Part shown: one piece after another, positions 52,753-64,000 of the stretch
How the letters are laid out: every line of letters begins with the position of its first letter
Position numbering within the stretch: the first letter of the stretch is position 1
Origin: Dryomyza anilis
Lineage: Eukaryota; Arthropoda; Insecta; Diptera; Dryomyzidae
DNA: 64,000 nt
Direction of reading: 5' to 3'
Assembly: GCA_951804985.1 (NCBI GenBank)
Contig: OX638132.1
Location: 22,015,989-22,079,988, forward strand
Made by a program: the position numbers and the translations under genes
Notes under the pieces: generated by a model
Database searches by the model: none
The model's input: only the letters and a program-made list of their open reading frames with translations
Told to the model about the DNA's origin: nothing

Positions 52753-53870
52753 TCACATATAAATTCGACGTAAATCTTTGGGCGACGTGATTAGATTACA
52801 CTGTGGACAGAGTTTGCGGGCGCCTAACGAACGCAGCCAACACTCTTCGCAATGCACATGCCAACACGATACAGATATCGCTGGATTCCTGTAGTCATCC
52901 AGACATATTAAGCACTTGAACTTGTTCTGAATGTGATTTTCGTAGTGACGCAATTTAGCCTTCAACGATTCGATTACCTGCATTGCAGGCGTGTCGGCTA
53001 CACTGCTGTTGCGCTCATTCATGTCGGTTGGTAAATATTTTATGTCATCGCACAGAGGCGCCTCCACGGCTAACGTTGCGACTTGTGATGATTCAATAGC
53101 AGTAGTATTAGTATTGCCACCAATTAGACGTCGCATATACGTAGCTACATTTTGATCCTCATCGGAACCATTTACATTTATTGTGGGCGGTATAACATCA
53201 TTTTCGGCAAACTGCGGTGGCCCGTAAATTTGTGTGTCATCCTCATCCACATTTAAATCCTCGTCCTCATCTGTATTGTGATTGGTTATGACGGTACCCA
53301 GTCCCAGCGACGCATAGCCGCCCTGCAGCAGACTGGAGGCGCGTATGCGTTTCTGACCAGCCCATTCGTATTCTTCCGCCTCACCAGTCGCTTCGTCCGA
53401 GTCACCATCCGAGTTGTCCATGTCATTATGACCGTTGCTACGTCGCAGGCACTGCTCGGCATGTCGCTGAATCTCATCGTGGGGAAAGCTGTGATTGCAA
53501 ACGGGACAATTGTGTTCTTGTGGCAGTGTTCGTTTTCGACTACGTTGCTATAGTGTGTAGAATGGAATGAAGCATTGTATAAGAGTCAAAATAAAAATAC
53601 ACATACCTTTTGACGCGATTGTCTGTTCTTTTGGACTTTGCGAAAAACTGTCCACGGCTTGCGCGTCTCCCCATTTCTGCCGTCGGCAGTTACTGTTGCT
53701 GGCAATTCGCTAACCATCTTACTGTGTATTTCTTTCAGCTGCTCCATCTCTTCCTCACAGTGTTTTGCAATTTCGTACGGCTTCAGCGCCGCATCACAGG
53801 ACGGACACTGCACCAGGTCTTCGATTGATGGTAGACGCAAACGGTTGATGTTCTCCGGTTCGACATCCAT
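52753..53870 (-). CDS. RNF220: RNF220-like RING E3 ubiquitin ligase, 2 exons, 352 aa
   Basis: Exons are 53870-53607 and 53547-52753, with donor CAAAAG|GTATGT, acceptor 'cacactatag', phase 0. The start chosen is ATG 53870 (MDVEPENINRLRLPSIEDLV). Motifs in order: CPSCDAALKPYEIAKHCEEE (a C2HC-like finger), CPVCNHSFPHDEIQRHAEQC (second C2HC finger), an acidic disordered linker, and a C-terminal RING finger: CLICLDDY...VSCWHVHCEECWLRSLGARK...LCPQCN, ending PKDLRRIYM. The 'CWHVHCEECWL..LGAKKLCPQCN' RING is essentially that of vertebrate RNF220, a nuclear/cytoplasmic E3 acting on transcription-related substrates. All eight zinc ligands of the RING are visible. The frame stays open upstream of the chosen ATG without another Met, so a longer 5' exon is possible. 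A minus-strand AATAAA near 52495 could serve the transcript. Confidence 0.92.
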
Positions 53871-56096
53871 TCGCACTGCTGTGGAGGCACGTACTTTGAC
53901 TACGTTTCGCAAGATTCGCGTTAAATTTATTGATTTTATTCGTTTATTTTGTCACCAAGTATCAAAATCAAGCTTCCTCAAAACAATAGAAAAAAAATTG
54001 ACGTACACAAGTACAGAGTGTTGCCAGACACGAAGAAATAAACCCCCATTTTAACGCTGAAATCCCCTAGAAATGAGTTTATTTTGTTCTAAATATTTTA
54101 TAATAATCAATATTAAATATTTTACAAACAAGACAATTATTTCCAACTTTTATATTTGCTAAAATTTAATCGCCAACCGAATTCAAATTATAGCGAACGC
54201 GAAGATTACTATCTGCCATTTCAATACACATTTTATTTTTGATTTACCTTTTATTAAAATGAATGATGAAAATGCCCTTTCTAAACTTGCATCTGAAAAA
54301 GGCAAGGACAAAAACGTTGTAACTATGGTGTGCATTTGATTTTAACACCATCTCCGCCTTAATTTTAAAATTCCTTATTCTAATAAATTTGGAATCAATG
54401 ATCATGTAAAAAATATAAATTCATCATTTTGATCACAGAACTCGTTTAATTTTCGAAAACAAAAATAAATGTGTAGTATTTTTATGATTACATATTAATA
54501 TTTTTATATAAGTAAAAAACAAACAAAATTTAAAAAACCCAAATATACCCCAAGACATTTTCTCCCTAAATCTAAGAGGAAAATAACCAATATGGCAACA
54601 TTGAGAAGTAGTGACGTTTTTTTGAAACCCAATACTTTATATTTGATATTTCTTCATGTATAGATATCGAATACTTTTATTGAGAATGCATTTAACACTC
54701 AAACTCTGAGTAGCGTGATTAATTATTTTGTGGTAAATCAGTAGCACGTACTTTTACTATTAACAAGATCTGCTTTGTTAAATTTATCTTAAAAAATATT
54801 TGTGTTATAAAATCATTCCTGATGTTGGAACAAGATTCTTGTTAGTATAAACAAATGTAGTCTTGTCAAACTACAACTGCATTTATAATACTAAGATATT
54901 TTTCTTGTTCATAAAAATAGATTTGTTTAAAATTTTTAAGCATGTGAGGTATTTCGGAGGTATTCCGTACATCGTTTACTATGCACAATCACATTTTATG
55001 AATTATTGGCATTTTTAGTAGTGATTTTGAACGGTTTGGATCATTATGTGTCCAATCAAACAATTTCTTTTCCAACTCCCATTCAAAGAGATAATTTTTA
55101 AAAAATGACTTTCTGTATGACTATTCTATTTTTTTTTTTTTGGTAGTAACGTCATTTAAAGAAATGGTTCATAAGAGGCGTTCCACTACTAAGTAAGCTG
55201 TCACAAAACAAATTAAAAACTAATTTTTATTTTTGTATATGTCCCAGCTGGAGGAAACGCGTTTTTCGTAGCCTCAAATATTATTCTTTACTCCCGATTT
55301 TGCAGAAAATTATAAAAAATCGTTAGAATATATAGTCAGTTCAAAAGAATTGAATCTCAAAAAAAATAAATATATATTGTAGATTTTACAAACCAATTAA
55401 CAATTTCACCAACAAAAAAAATATATAAAATATTGTCAAAAAGTAACAACATTATTTCGTTGATTTTACTTACAAAATTTGATTCAGTGTATGAATGTTT
55501 TTGTAGAAATATCCCTAATAACTTACCCTAACTTTAACAAAATATATTTATAGTTTGTATCCCTGTATCGTAAAAAGTGCCATATATTTCCAAATCCCAC
55601 GGTAATTTTATTTCCCTCATTTATGGTTAAAAAAATAATGTTTTTTTAAAAGGTGGCAACTTTTAGGGAAAGTGAAAAATTTTCCGACGAATCTCAAATG
55701 TTTATTTGTTGTGCACTAAATTCACGAAAACAAATTATTATTTTTCATTTCTTATTTTGATAATAGTTTTGCCAAATTCGTTAAATATAATATAGGTAAG
55801 GTATATAAAACAAAAGAGAAATAGTTACATTAATGCAAACGAAAAAAAAAATAGTTGAAAAATTGTGAAGTACAAGAAGAAGAAGAAGAAGGGTACTGCG
55901 AAAAGAAAACACTGTCGCCATTTTGATGTGGGGCCACTCGATAAAGTGGCAGTGAATGAAGGTGGACAACATTTTATACGACAATAACGAAAACATTACT
56001 TACTTTGTAAAGTAACTAATTAAAGTGTAGCTAATAGTTAAACAAAATAAAAAAAAACGACAACAAATAAATAATATAGTGTAGCCTTGAGCAAAA
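53871..56096. other. Intergenic region between divergent genes
   Basis: This holds both 5' ends (RNF220-like on -, unknown on +). It is AT-rich and no coding exon, TIR element or RNA gene was recognised. Likely promoters lie within about 200 bases of each start, but no specific motif is claimed. Confidence 0.4.
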
Positions 56097-56296
56097 ATGT
56101 CGAGATATGGAGCAGAGGCTGCTGCCAAGGTCCTTCCACAGCTGCAGCAGCAACAGTCTGTGCTGGTCGGCAACAACAATAACAACGCCTACAACAACAA
56201 TGTGCTAAGTGGATTCAGCTCCTTCGATAGCGACTCATTGCCCGAATACTCTGAATTCGATTCCGAGTCTGTGACATTGGATTTTTTTAAGGAAAG
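56097..56296 (+). CDS. First coding exon of an unidentified gene
   Basis: The start context GCAAAAATGTC fits fly initiation. The protein begins MSRYGAEAAAKVLPQLQQQQ, has an Asn run, then an acidic Ser-rich segment (SFDSDSLPEYSEFDSESVTL) and DFFKER before a donor at GAAAG|GTATTG, phase 2. The preceding 200 bases are purine-rich, like a 5' UTR, with a GAA microsatellite at about 55877. I do not recognise the family. No further exon on this strand was found before the window ends, so the rest must lie more than 7.7 kb away or be too small to see. The gene is divergent from the RNF220-like gene, 2.2 kb upstream. Confidence 0.6.
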
Positions 56297-57899
56297 GTAT
56301 TGATTGTCTGTCTGTCTGTCAGTCTGCCTCATTGTCTGGCGCTGTGCTCATCGTGTTCGCATTTGTTTTTGTTCCAATTTGCTGCTTTTTTGTGTTGTTG
56401 CCTCTATTGTTACTTTCTTTGGTCACTTTGACCAATAACTCTGCTTAATTCTAAACCACAGACTCGATCATCATCATCATCAACATCGTCATGAATACAT
56501 TTTTGCAATTTCAAAATTTCGTTCGCATTGAAAATCTCTGCTATTAATAGATGTGGCCGCTGCTGCCAGCGTGTTTGTGTAACTAAAATGTGTTTGTACA
56601 TAAAACAAAAAAAAAAAAATTATTTCCACATTTTTCTAAATTTTTATAGCAGCTGCCTATTGCTAAACTATTACAAAATACTATTTAAAATTTTGATTTG
56701 TGTGTCTACCCTGCAAAATGTATTTTCACATTTTCTGGAATTTATCAAATATTTATTAAAGTCAGGCTAATACAAACTTTTCGTAATAACTAAAATAAAA
56801 AAAAATATTGCTGCACGAGCAATTTATCTAACTAATCGACTATTGTTTTTAAAAATTCAAAAATTTTAACTATTATGATAATTGGGAAATTTGGATAGTT
56901 TTAATGAATTTAGGAAGGTCGGATGTTGGTCTTTAACTATTCTATACCGAGGTGTATTTACAAAAAAATACAAGATAAAAGTAGTCTAGAGGTCAAAAGG
57001 GTGCAGGATTTCGAATATAATTGCATTTTTGTATTCGTGTGACATATTTGTGTATCATATCGCAATTATGTTTGGCTTAAAGTATAGGTTTTAAAAATTG
57101 TCAATTTTCCACTATTGTTGTGCGTACAATATGAGCAGATTACTGATCACACTTAGATCGATTACATATTTAAAAAATTGCAAAACTTTTAAAAAAATGT
57201 AATCTACCGTTTGCCGAACACTGCTCAGTGCTTTGTGCATTGTTTTTGTTTAGTCTGTTAGTAGCTATTGGCTAATGTGCCCACAGACTATTCCACTGTC
57301 TGCTCCACTCCTAAATTAGATTCCGCAACAATGAGTAAATTCTGATTCAATAGTCGCCGATGCATGCGAAACAATTCATTAACGAAATGATTAGGCAAGC
57401 GCTGTGTGTGAGCTAATGTTTTTCTCAATTAGCAATTGGCGTTGAGGTAGAAAGAGAAGAAGCGGATTTTCGAGGGACTTGCTAAATGTAAATACAATTG
57501 TTAAAATGAGCAAATACTGTAATTGTATAAAACTGTACAGTATGCAAAATATTAAAAATTTATAAATTAACTTTGATGCGAAGAATTCACAAATAAAAAA
57601 GATACTTTCTCTTTAAATATTCAAGAACAAATGAGGTTTTTCTTTTAAAAGAAAGAAAATTGATTGAAAATAAACTTTTTTTGTATTCTGATTTTTTTGT
57701 CATATTATTTGGAATTGTTTTAAACGTGTCATTTGTAAAAAAAAGTTGTAATATTATTTCCTTTACGAGTTTGACCGTTATATTAGACCCATAGGCAGGC
57801 AAAAATTGAGACTATTGTAAATAACAAAAAATAACCCACAAATATTATGAAAATGAAATAATCCCCAAAACCAATGAAATAACACCCAAAATAAAATTC
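56297..57899. other. Intron or intergenic DNA downstream of the unidentified first exon
   Basis: AT-rich with no frame bearing splice-compatible coding content. A catcatcatcaacatcgtcatg stretch near 56470 is simple sequence. Confidence 0.4.
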
Positions 57900-58900
57900 C
57901 AAAATCTTATCGTCACTGTCATACCAAAGGGGATAATGTGCATTTTTAAAAATGTTGGGAAATCAAATTTTAAAGTTTGAAGTACTTTAAAAATTAGCAA
58001 AATTTATATTTTGTTCAATTTTTTCTCTTATTTTGGTTTACTTGTCAATTAATATAACGTATATAAGATATATTTAGATTTGGACAACCTACTGAATTAT
58101 AAATACGGATTCTGTAGGGCTATATCCTGATAAAAACGCAAATATTTTTGTTTTTTATGCTATGTTGTCATGCCAAAAGGGCGAATCTTTTCGTTTTTTT
58201 GCTATAACTCTTTAATGGTACAAGATAAAATAGTGATGTAAAGGCACCTATCGATCTGTATCATTAATTATAAATATTTTGCCAAACATTAATTTGCCAT
58301 TTGTTATTTGCAGGGAAAAATGTTTAGCAAAATATTTTTAAATAATGATGCCAATCGATAGGTGGTTTAAAAATAAACAATTAATACCTCTACACCACTA
58401 TTTCATCTTGCATCAATAAATAATTATAGCAAAAAAAAACGAAGAAATTGGAAAAATTAAAAATCTTGTCATGCCAAAATGGCGAATCTTTTCGTTTTTT
58501 TGCTATAACTCTTTAATGGTACAAGTTAAAATAGTGAATAAATAAATTTTTTGGCAAATAAATGGCAAATTAATGTTTGGTAAAATATTATTAATTAATG
58601 ATGTAGATCGATAGGTGCTTTGAAAACAAACAATGAATGCCTTTATACCACTATTTTTTCTTATACCAATAAAAAGTTATAGCGAAAAAATGAAAAGATT
58701 CGCCCTTTTGGCATGATAAGATTTTCAATTTTTCAAATTCGCCGTTTCGGTTTTGTCTTTCGTGGCTAGAATATCCAACAAAATGACAAGCGATTTTGGC
58801 ACAGCATACTTGAGGATAAACTACATTCAAAAATGTAAAAAAACGCAAATGTCAAAAATTGCACATTCGCCCCTTTAGCATAATAGTGACGATATATAGT
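57900..58900. repeat. Inverted and direct repeat cluster (gcgaatcttttcg family), part 1
   Basis: A unit starting catgccaaaagggcgaatct then cgtttttttgctataactct occurs at about 58168 and 58467, and inverted at about 58650-58715. The arms could form long hairpins. Confidence 0.75.
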
Positions 58901-59379
58901 TTTTTTGTTTTATTTGTTGGTCAATTTAATTATATATGATTTTATCATTAAATCGAAAAAAAAAATCAAAAAGTCTTTTATTTCCAAATCCCAAATTTAA
59001 CGAATTTCATCTCTTCTTGGTTTTATGCATAACGTGCAGATGAGCAAATCCAGAAAACTTATCCTTCCTACATAAAGCACTGATGCCTGCATAAATCATT
59101 GCATAAAAATGATTTGCTGTTATTAATATTCCAATTTTATTTGTTTATTGTTAAAAATACTTGCATAAAGAAATACAAACTATTTTTAAGTTCATAAATT
59201 GCTCTGTCGATTTGCTACAACTGGCCAAATTAAGAAAAATATCAAAAATACGCACATGTTTTGTTTTGTTCTAATTGTCACTATTAAATTAATGCGGCAT
59301 GCCAGATATCGCTACAATTTGAATACAATTGCTAGCTAATACCTGAATACAATACCTAATACCTGAAACGAATTCGAAT

Positions 59380-59605
59380 TTCGGTAGTAAATTTTAATAA
59401 TTTCGACTCGTTGTTGGCTCGTATATCTTTCCATCTTGAAATGGCAAACCTTACTGAAGAGAAATGTCAAAAGAGCGGCAAGAAATATGGCGTCGTTTGC
59501 TGTCCCTGTCACTCTACTTTTGTAGCGTCCCTGTTGAAAAACCCTTAAAAAAAACTTTTGTAGCGCTCTTATTGAAAACCTCTTTAAAAATAGCCATTCT
59601 TAAAA
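59380..59605. mobile_element. Partial foldback MITE
   Basis: Corresponds to one arm of the 31313-31582 element plus a divergent second arm fragment (gtagcgctcttattgaaaac). Confidence 0.7.
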
Positions 59606-59904
59606 TTATTATACTAATGTTTACAAAAATCCATGATTTACTGTGTTATTTCATCAAAATTTGAACTGGCCTTGTTCAAATAGACCAAAATTTTACAGCA
59701 TTTTTCTGTGTTTTTTTTTAATCAAAAAATTCACATAAATTTCGTATTTTCATTTTTGAGACGCGGTCAGACGCTTAATAAAGCAAACTATCGAACTACA
59801 TACAGGTCAGATATAAGATAAATTTTGACTTTTAAAAAACTGGCATTATTCAAGGAGCGCGGAGTTACTTAGGATCAATTTTTCAGTCACTTTTTCAAAT
59901 TATA

Positions 59905-61310
59905 AGTAGTTTAAACTAAATGTAATTTCGTCTATTGGCAACATATCATAAATATTAAAAATGTCATATTAACTAATTACTAATTGTCTTTCTGTTTGTA
60001 ACATTTAACGGCATTTGGCCGATTTGATTGAGACGTTTTAAAAATGTGGAAAAGTTTAAACCAAGTTAAACTTGCACTAAAAAATGTGAACCTTAATTAT
60101 ATCGTCTCTGTTATGCCAATGGGACACATGTGTATTTATTTTGAAATGTTGAGAAATCAAATTTTAATGGTTTACATGTTTAGAAATTACAACTTAATTT
60201 TTCTGAAAGCTTGTTCTGTAAGCTTTAAATCGAGCCATCAATGGTTTTAAGCACTTCTAGTTTAAGAGATATTTAAATATGAACAACCATACAAAAGTGA
60301 TTTTTGGCCCCTTTTTTTCCAAATTTGAGCCACTGTATCTCTAGAAGTAGTCGGTTAGTGCATGTCTCAAAATTTCAATGAAATCGAAGAAGGTGAGTTC
60401 CAACCGCTGGTCAATTTGGTGTGGAATGGCCCATATAAAATATCTTTTGATTTGGGCAACTTACTGAATTATAAATACAGATTTTGTGTGACTATATCCT
60501 GATCAAAACGCAAATATTTTTATTTTTTAGTCATTACTTTTTGTGGGTATAAGATAAAGTAGTAATGTAGAGGCATTAAATGTTCATTTTTCAAGTACCT
60601 ACAGATTGGCATCATTATTTAAAAATAATTTTTCAAAAAATGCAAATAACAAAAATTTGAAAAATTGAACATTTTGTAATGCCAAAAGGGGCGAATCTTT
60701 TATGCGATAACTTTTCATTGGTATACGATAAAATAGTGTAAAAATATTAAATGGTTTGTTTTAAATCACCTATCGATTGGAATCATTATTTAAAAATAAT
60801 TTGCCAAAATTTTTCTTTTCAATAATAAAAATTCAAAAAAAAATCTTGTCATGCCAAAAGGGGAAATATTTTCGTTTTTTTGCCATAACTTATTATTGGT
60901 ACAAGATATAAAGTTATGTATAGGCCTTAATAGTTTGTTTTGATCGCATATTTTGATTAGCATCATTATTTAAAAATAATTTGCCAAACATATTTCTTGG
61001 AAATAACAAAAATTCAAAAAATTATATTTAAATAATATTTCCAATCTTTACGTGCTTTAAGAACAAACAATTAATCCCTTTTTACCACTATACTATATTG
61101 TACCCATGAAAACTTATAACAAAAAAACAAAAAGATTCATCTTTTCGGCATGACTGAAATTAGCAACATTCGACATTTTGATGTTGTCCTTTGTGGCTTG
61201 ATATATCCAACAAAACCACACACGATTTGAGGAAAAACTACATTGAAAAATGTAAAAAACGCATATGTCAAAAATTGCATATTCGGTAAAATTGTGACTG
61301 AAACTGAATA
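59905..61310. repeat. Repeat cluster (gcgaatcttttcg family), part 2, with gtttaaac fragment
   Basis: Starts with a piece like the wge-intron gtttaaac repeat (59905-60085), then units with catgccaaaaggg at about 60680 and 60850 and an inverted unit at about 61110-61155. Related to the 57.9-58.9 kb cluster. Confidence 0.7.
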
Positions 61311-61389
61311 AAAAAAAAATAATTTCTCTTTACTTATTCAATAAATATTTTGTAAATTACCATATTTGTTTAGAATTATGAACCAAAAA

Positions 61390-62105
61390 AGCGTTACCAA
61401 CCCGAGACAAAATTTCTGACATTTTTCAGGAGTATTTCGTGCATATTTCCGGCAAACATACAGCTTAATATAATATCTTGGGAAGTGTATAGCAGTTTGT
61501 AAAATTTGATGGCATTTATTTTGGGAATTGGTAGAAAACAGACCGCTTTTGATACAAACTCCGCCTTTGTGTGTTTGAAATATGTCGAGAAAATGTTTCT
61601 GAACTGCCGCGATCCTGCCAAAAATTTTATATGGGGAAAGTTCACTTTTATGAAAGCCGTCTAAGCTAGAAGTTCCCTTAGACAAAATTTTTGGCAGTGT
61701 CGAGGCAGTTCAGAAACATTTCCTCGACATATTTTAAAAATACAAAGGCGGAGTTTGTATCAAAAGCTGTATCTTTTCTGCCCGTTCCCCAAATATGGCG
61801 TGAATCTGTAATAAAAATTCCACAAAAATTTACAACCTGCTATACATTTCTCAAAATATTCTATTTAGCTGTGCGTTTGCCGGAAATATTTCAGAAAAAT
61901 TCCAGAAATTTTGTCTCGGATAGGTTGTAAATGTTTGTAGAATTTTTATTGCGGATTCACGTCATATTTAGATAACGGGCAGAAAACAGACCGCTTTTGG
62001 TACAAACTCCGTCTTTGTCTGTTTTAGATATGTCGACAAAATGTTTCTAAACTTCCTCGACCCTGCCAATAATTTTGTATGGGGAAACTTTTAGCTTTGA
62101 CGGCT
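61390..62105. repeat. Three-unit foldback repeat
   Basis: A unit of about 250 bases (gcaaacata..., aacagaccgcttttg, cctgccaaaaatttt) runs forward at 61400-61660, inverted at 61675-61926 and forward again at 61927-62105. A fragment is in wge intron 2. Confidence 0.8.
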
Positions 62106-62245
62106 TTCTTTAAAAGTGGAGCAAGCAAACGTATTCAAATTACATAAGGGTCTATAACTTTAAATTTAAAAGCGCTAAGATGTGCGCGCAAATTTGTTTG
62201 CCTAATTTTGTCAACCCGAAAAGTTAAAGTTTTACTAGATTTGTT

Positions 62246-62693
62246 CATATGAGGCATTCTTTTTCAAATCGAACACGAAATATTTTTGTCACTTTGGATT
62301 TGCTTCAATTTTTTTTTTATGGATTACTTATTGAAATTAAGCCCACCCATATTTTTTTTTTTTGCTTTTTGTCAATAGGTTTGCAAATACAGGGTGTTTA
62401 AAATATGAAAATTATATAACTTCGCATCTGTGCATCGTATAGCGTCAAGATACAAGTTGCCTGGTCCAATGATCGCACAATTGCACCAACATTTACTATA
62501 ATGTATGTTTAATAATATAGCAATTATATGATAACTTTTTTATTTATTTTTATTATTTACCTGTTTACTGATCTTTTACGATACAAATTAAATTAAATCC
62601 TTTTTGGTATGATATTACAATTTTCTTTAATTTTTGTTCAACTGAATATTTTTGACGAAATCCGTTCGATTTGAAAAAGAATGTCTCATATAC
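62246..62693. repeat. Inverted-repeat pair, candidate TIR element
   Basis: atatgaggcattctttttca at the left recurs inverted at the right (gaaaaagaatgtctcatata). About 450 bp, no coding. Confidence 0.6.
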
Positions 62694-63104
62694 GTAAAAT
62701 AAAGTAAAGTATTTTATTGAGTCTTTTCGAATTTAGGTTAAACAATTGTTTCTAAAAATTAGAAGAATACTTAAAATTATATTGTATTGTTTTAATTCCT
62801 TTACATTGGTTATATTTCAAGCAACTTGCTTCGTATTTCTGCATCGTGTTAAAATAATTGTTGATTATGTGTTTAAATTGTTAAGTGCTTGCTCCCGACA
62901 CTAAATATTTTTGGCGATTTATTTTCCCACATTTTTTGGTCTTAAAACTAAAATAAAAACTTAGAACTACGCATAAAAATAACTTAAACTAATAATAATA
63001 TATAGTATATAATTAATTTATAACATTATTGGATTAAATGAACAACATTTTTTTTGTTCCTTTTTTTTTAAGAATTTTTATTTTTATATAAAAAATTATT
63101 TTTT

Positions 63105-64000
63105 AGATTAACCTCGATTTGTGTTGGGAGAAACATTTTTGTAAAAATCAGTTAAAAGTTGGGTAGTAAAATCCATTTCCGTATCAATAGTCTCATTAAT
63201 AAGACCAATAGGAGAAAGGTAATACGAAGTAGACCAATTTGTCTTTTTTTGTGAATCAAACACTTGTTTTATTAAATAATTATCATGGAGAGAAACTCCT
63301 TTAATGAATCTTTCAAGCAAATAAAGAGCATATTTACATAGAGGATTTACAAAAGCACTACTGTAAATGTAGTTGTTGGAGAATCGTTTAACATATGATT
63401 CATAATTTCTGTCGAGACAGAGTCTTAAAACTTTTCGTTCAAGAATTTCAAATTTATTAGCAATAGATGGGGATATTGTAAAACAAATTGGAAATACATA
63501 AAGAAGAGCCGGTCGAATACTTACTTTATATATTAATAATTTTGTTTTTTGACTAAGATATTTACTATATAAACGTTTTGCGAATATACCTTTAGGGTGT
63601 GCGAGTTCGACTAAATTACTGACTAAACTAAATTGTACAAGTTTTTATTTGGTCGGTAATTGTTAAAGTCTCTAATAAATCAATTCTCATATGTCTGTTT
63701 GCTGTCTTCCAATTTAGATCAATTTAGTTTGCTCGAAAATTTGCTAAATTTTTTTGCTAATTTATTAAAAGTAACACCAAGATATTTTAAACTATTTTTG
63801 AATGGGATTTCTATTCCATTTAAAAATAAAATTTGCTAATTTATTAAAAGTAACACCAAGATATTTTAAACTATTTTTGAATGGGATTTCTATTCCATTT
63901 AAAAATAATTTCAAATTTTTACTTTCTGGAACTACAGTATATTTACATTTTCCAGATGCATTACGCAAACAAATGGCTTCTGATTTTGAAGAATTAATTG
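63105..64000 (-). pseudogene. Jockey-type non-LTR retrotransposon, 3' part of the RT ORF (runs off the window)
   Basis: Reads INSSKSEAICLRNASGKCKY, NGIEIPFKNSLKYLGVTFNK, KLLIYKVSIRPALLYVFPIC and EILERKVLRLCLDRNYESYV, ending SPNTNRG at 63108, followed by an A-rich tail. 'LKYLGV...' and 'Y...IRP.L.Y..P.......S......LQ.KVLR' are jockey-clade signatures. A 79-bp tandem duplication shifts the frame. Confidence 0.85.
63753..63910. repeat. 79-bp tandem duplication
   Basis: Two essentially identical 79-bp units start at 63753 and 63832 (tttgctaatttattaaaagt...). 79 is not a multiple of three, so the RT frame is broken. Confidence 0.9.

Overview
This is a eukaryotic window that reads as a higher fly (Diptera, Brachycera, probably Schizophora). 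The evidence is spliced genes with GT-AG introns, Drosophila-style CAAAATG start contexts, a recognisable winged-eye (wge) orthologue with alanine/glutamine/asparagine runs, AT-rich intergenic DNA, a mini-me-like repeat with a (GTCY)n tract, and several retrotransposon and MITE families. The species cannot be named. Introns are longer than expected for Drosophila because they are full of transposable elements. The ORF-level signal is mostly noise; the real genes were assembled by eye from splice sites and reading phase.

Layout. 1-9.3 kb: no gene; nested repeats, including a three-level insertion at 6781-9262 and an element at 5899-6483 with a perfect 8-bp target duplication. 10.9-15.9 kb (+): a four-exon gene for a 294-residue stand-alone PUL-domain protein. 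16.2-27.2 kb (-): a ten-exon gene, about 787 residues from the best visible start, tentatively the CCDC142 family; it converges tail-to-tail with the PUL gene 344 bp away. 28.1-47.0 kb (-): the ten-exon wge gene (1798 residues; Tudor-like and BAH regions; TNRC18/BAHCC1 family), with introns holding a Transib-like element, a 199-bp minisatellite, an RTE-type retrotransposon relic and hAT-like miniatures. 47.0-52.7 kb: no convincing gene; a nested TIR element and a MADF/BESS-like shard. 52.75-53.87 kb (-): a two-exon RNF220-type RING E3 ligase. 56.1 kb (+): the first coding exon of an unidentified gene, divergent from RNF220. 56.3-64 kb: foldback repeats and the 3' part of a jockey-type retrotransposon.

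The genes do not form an evident pathway. wge is a nuclear chromatin reader, the RNF220-like protein a ubiquitin ligase, and the PUL protein probably a Cdc48/p97-linked ubiquitin-system factor. The most unusual content is the repeat biology: elements built from one short, often palindromic word repeated throughout their bodies, a TIR family with two body sizes sharing the same ends, and elements with AATT target duplications. All calls are from reading alone; no database search was possible.
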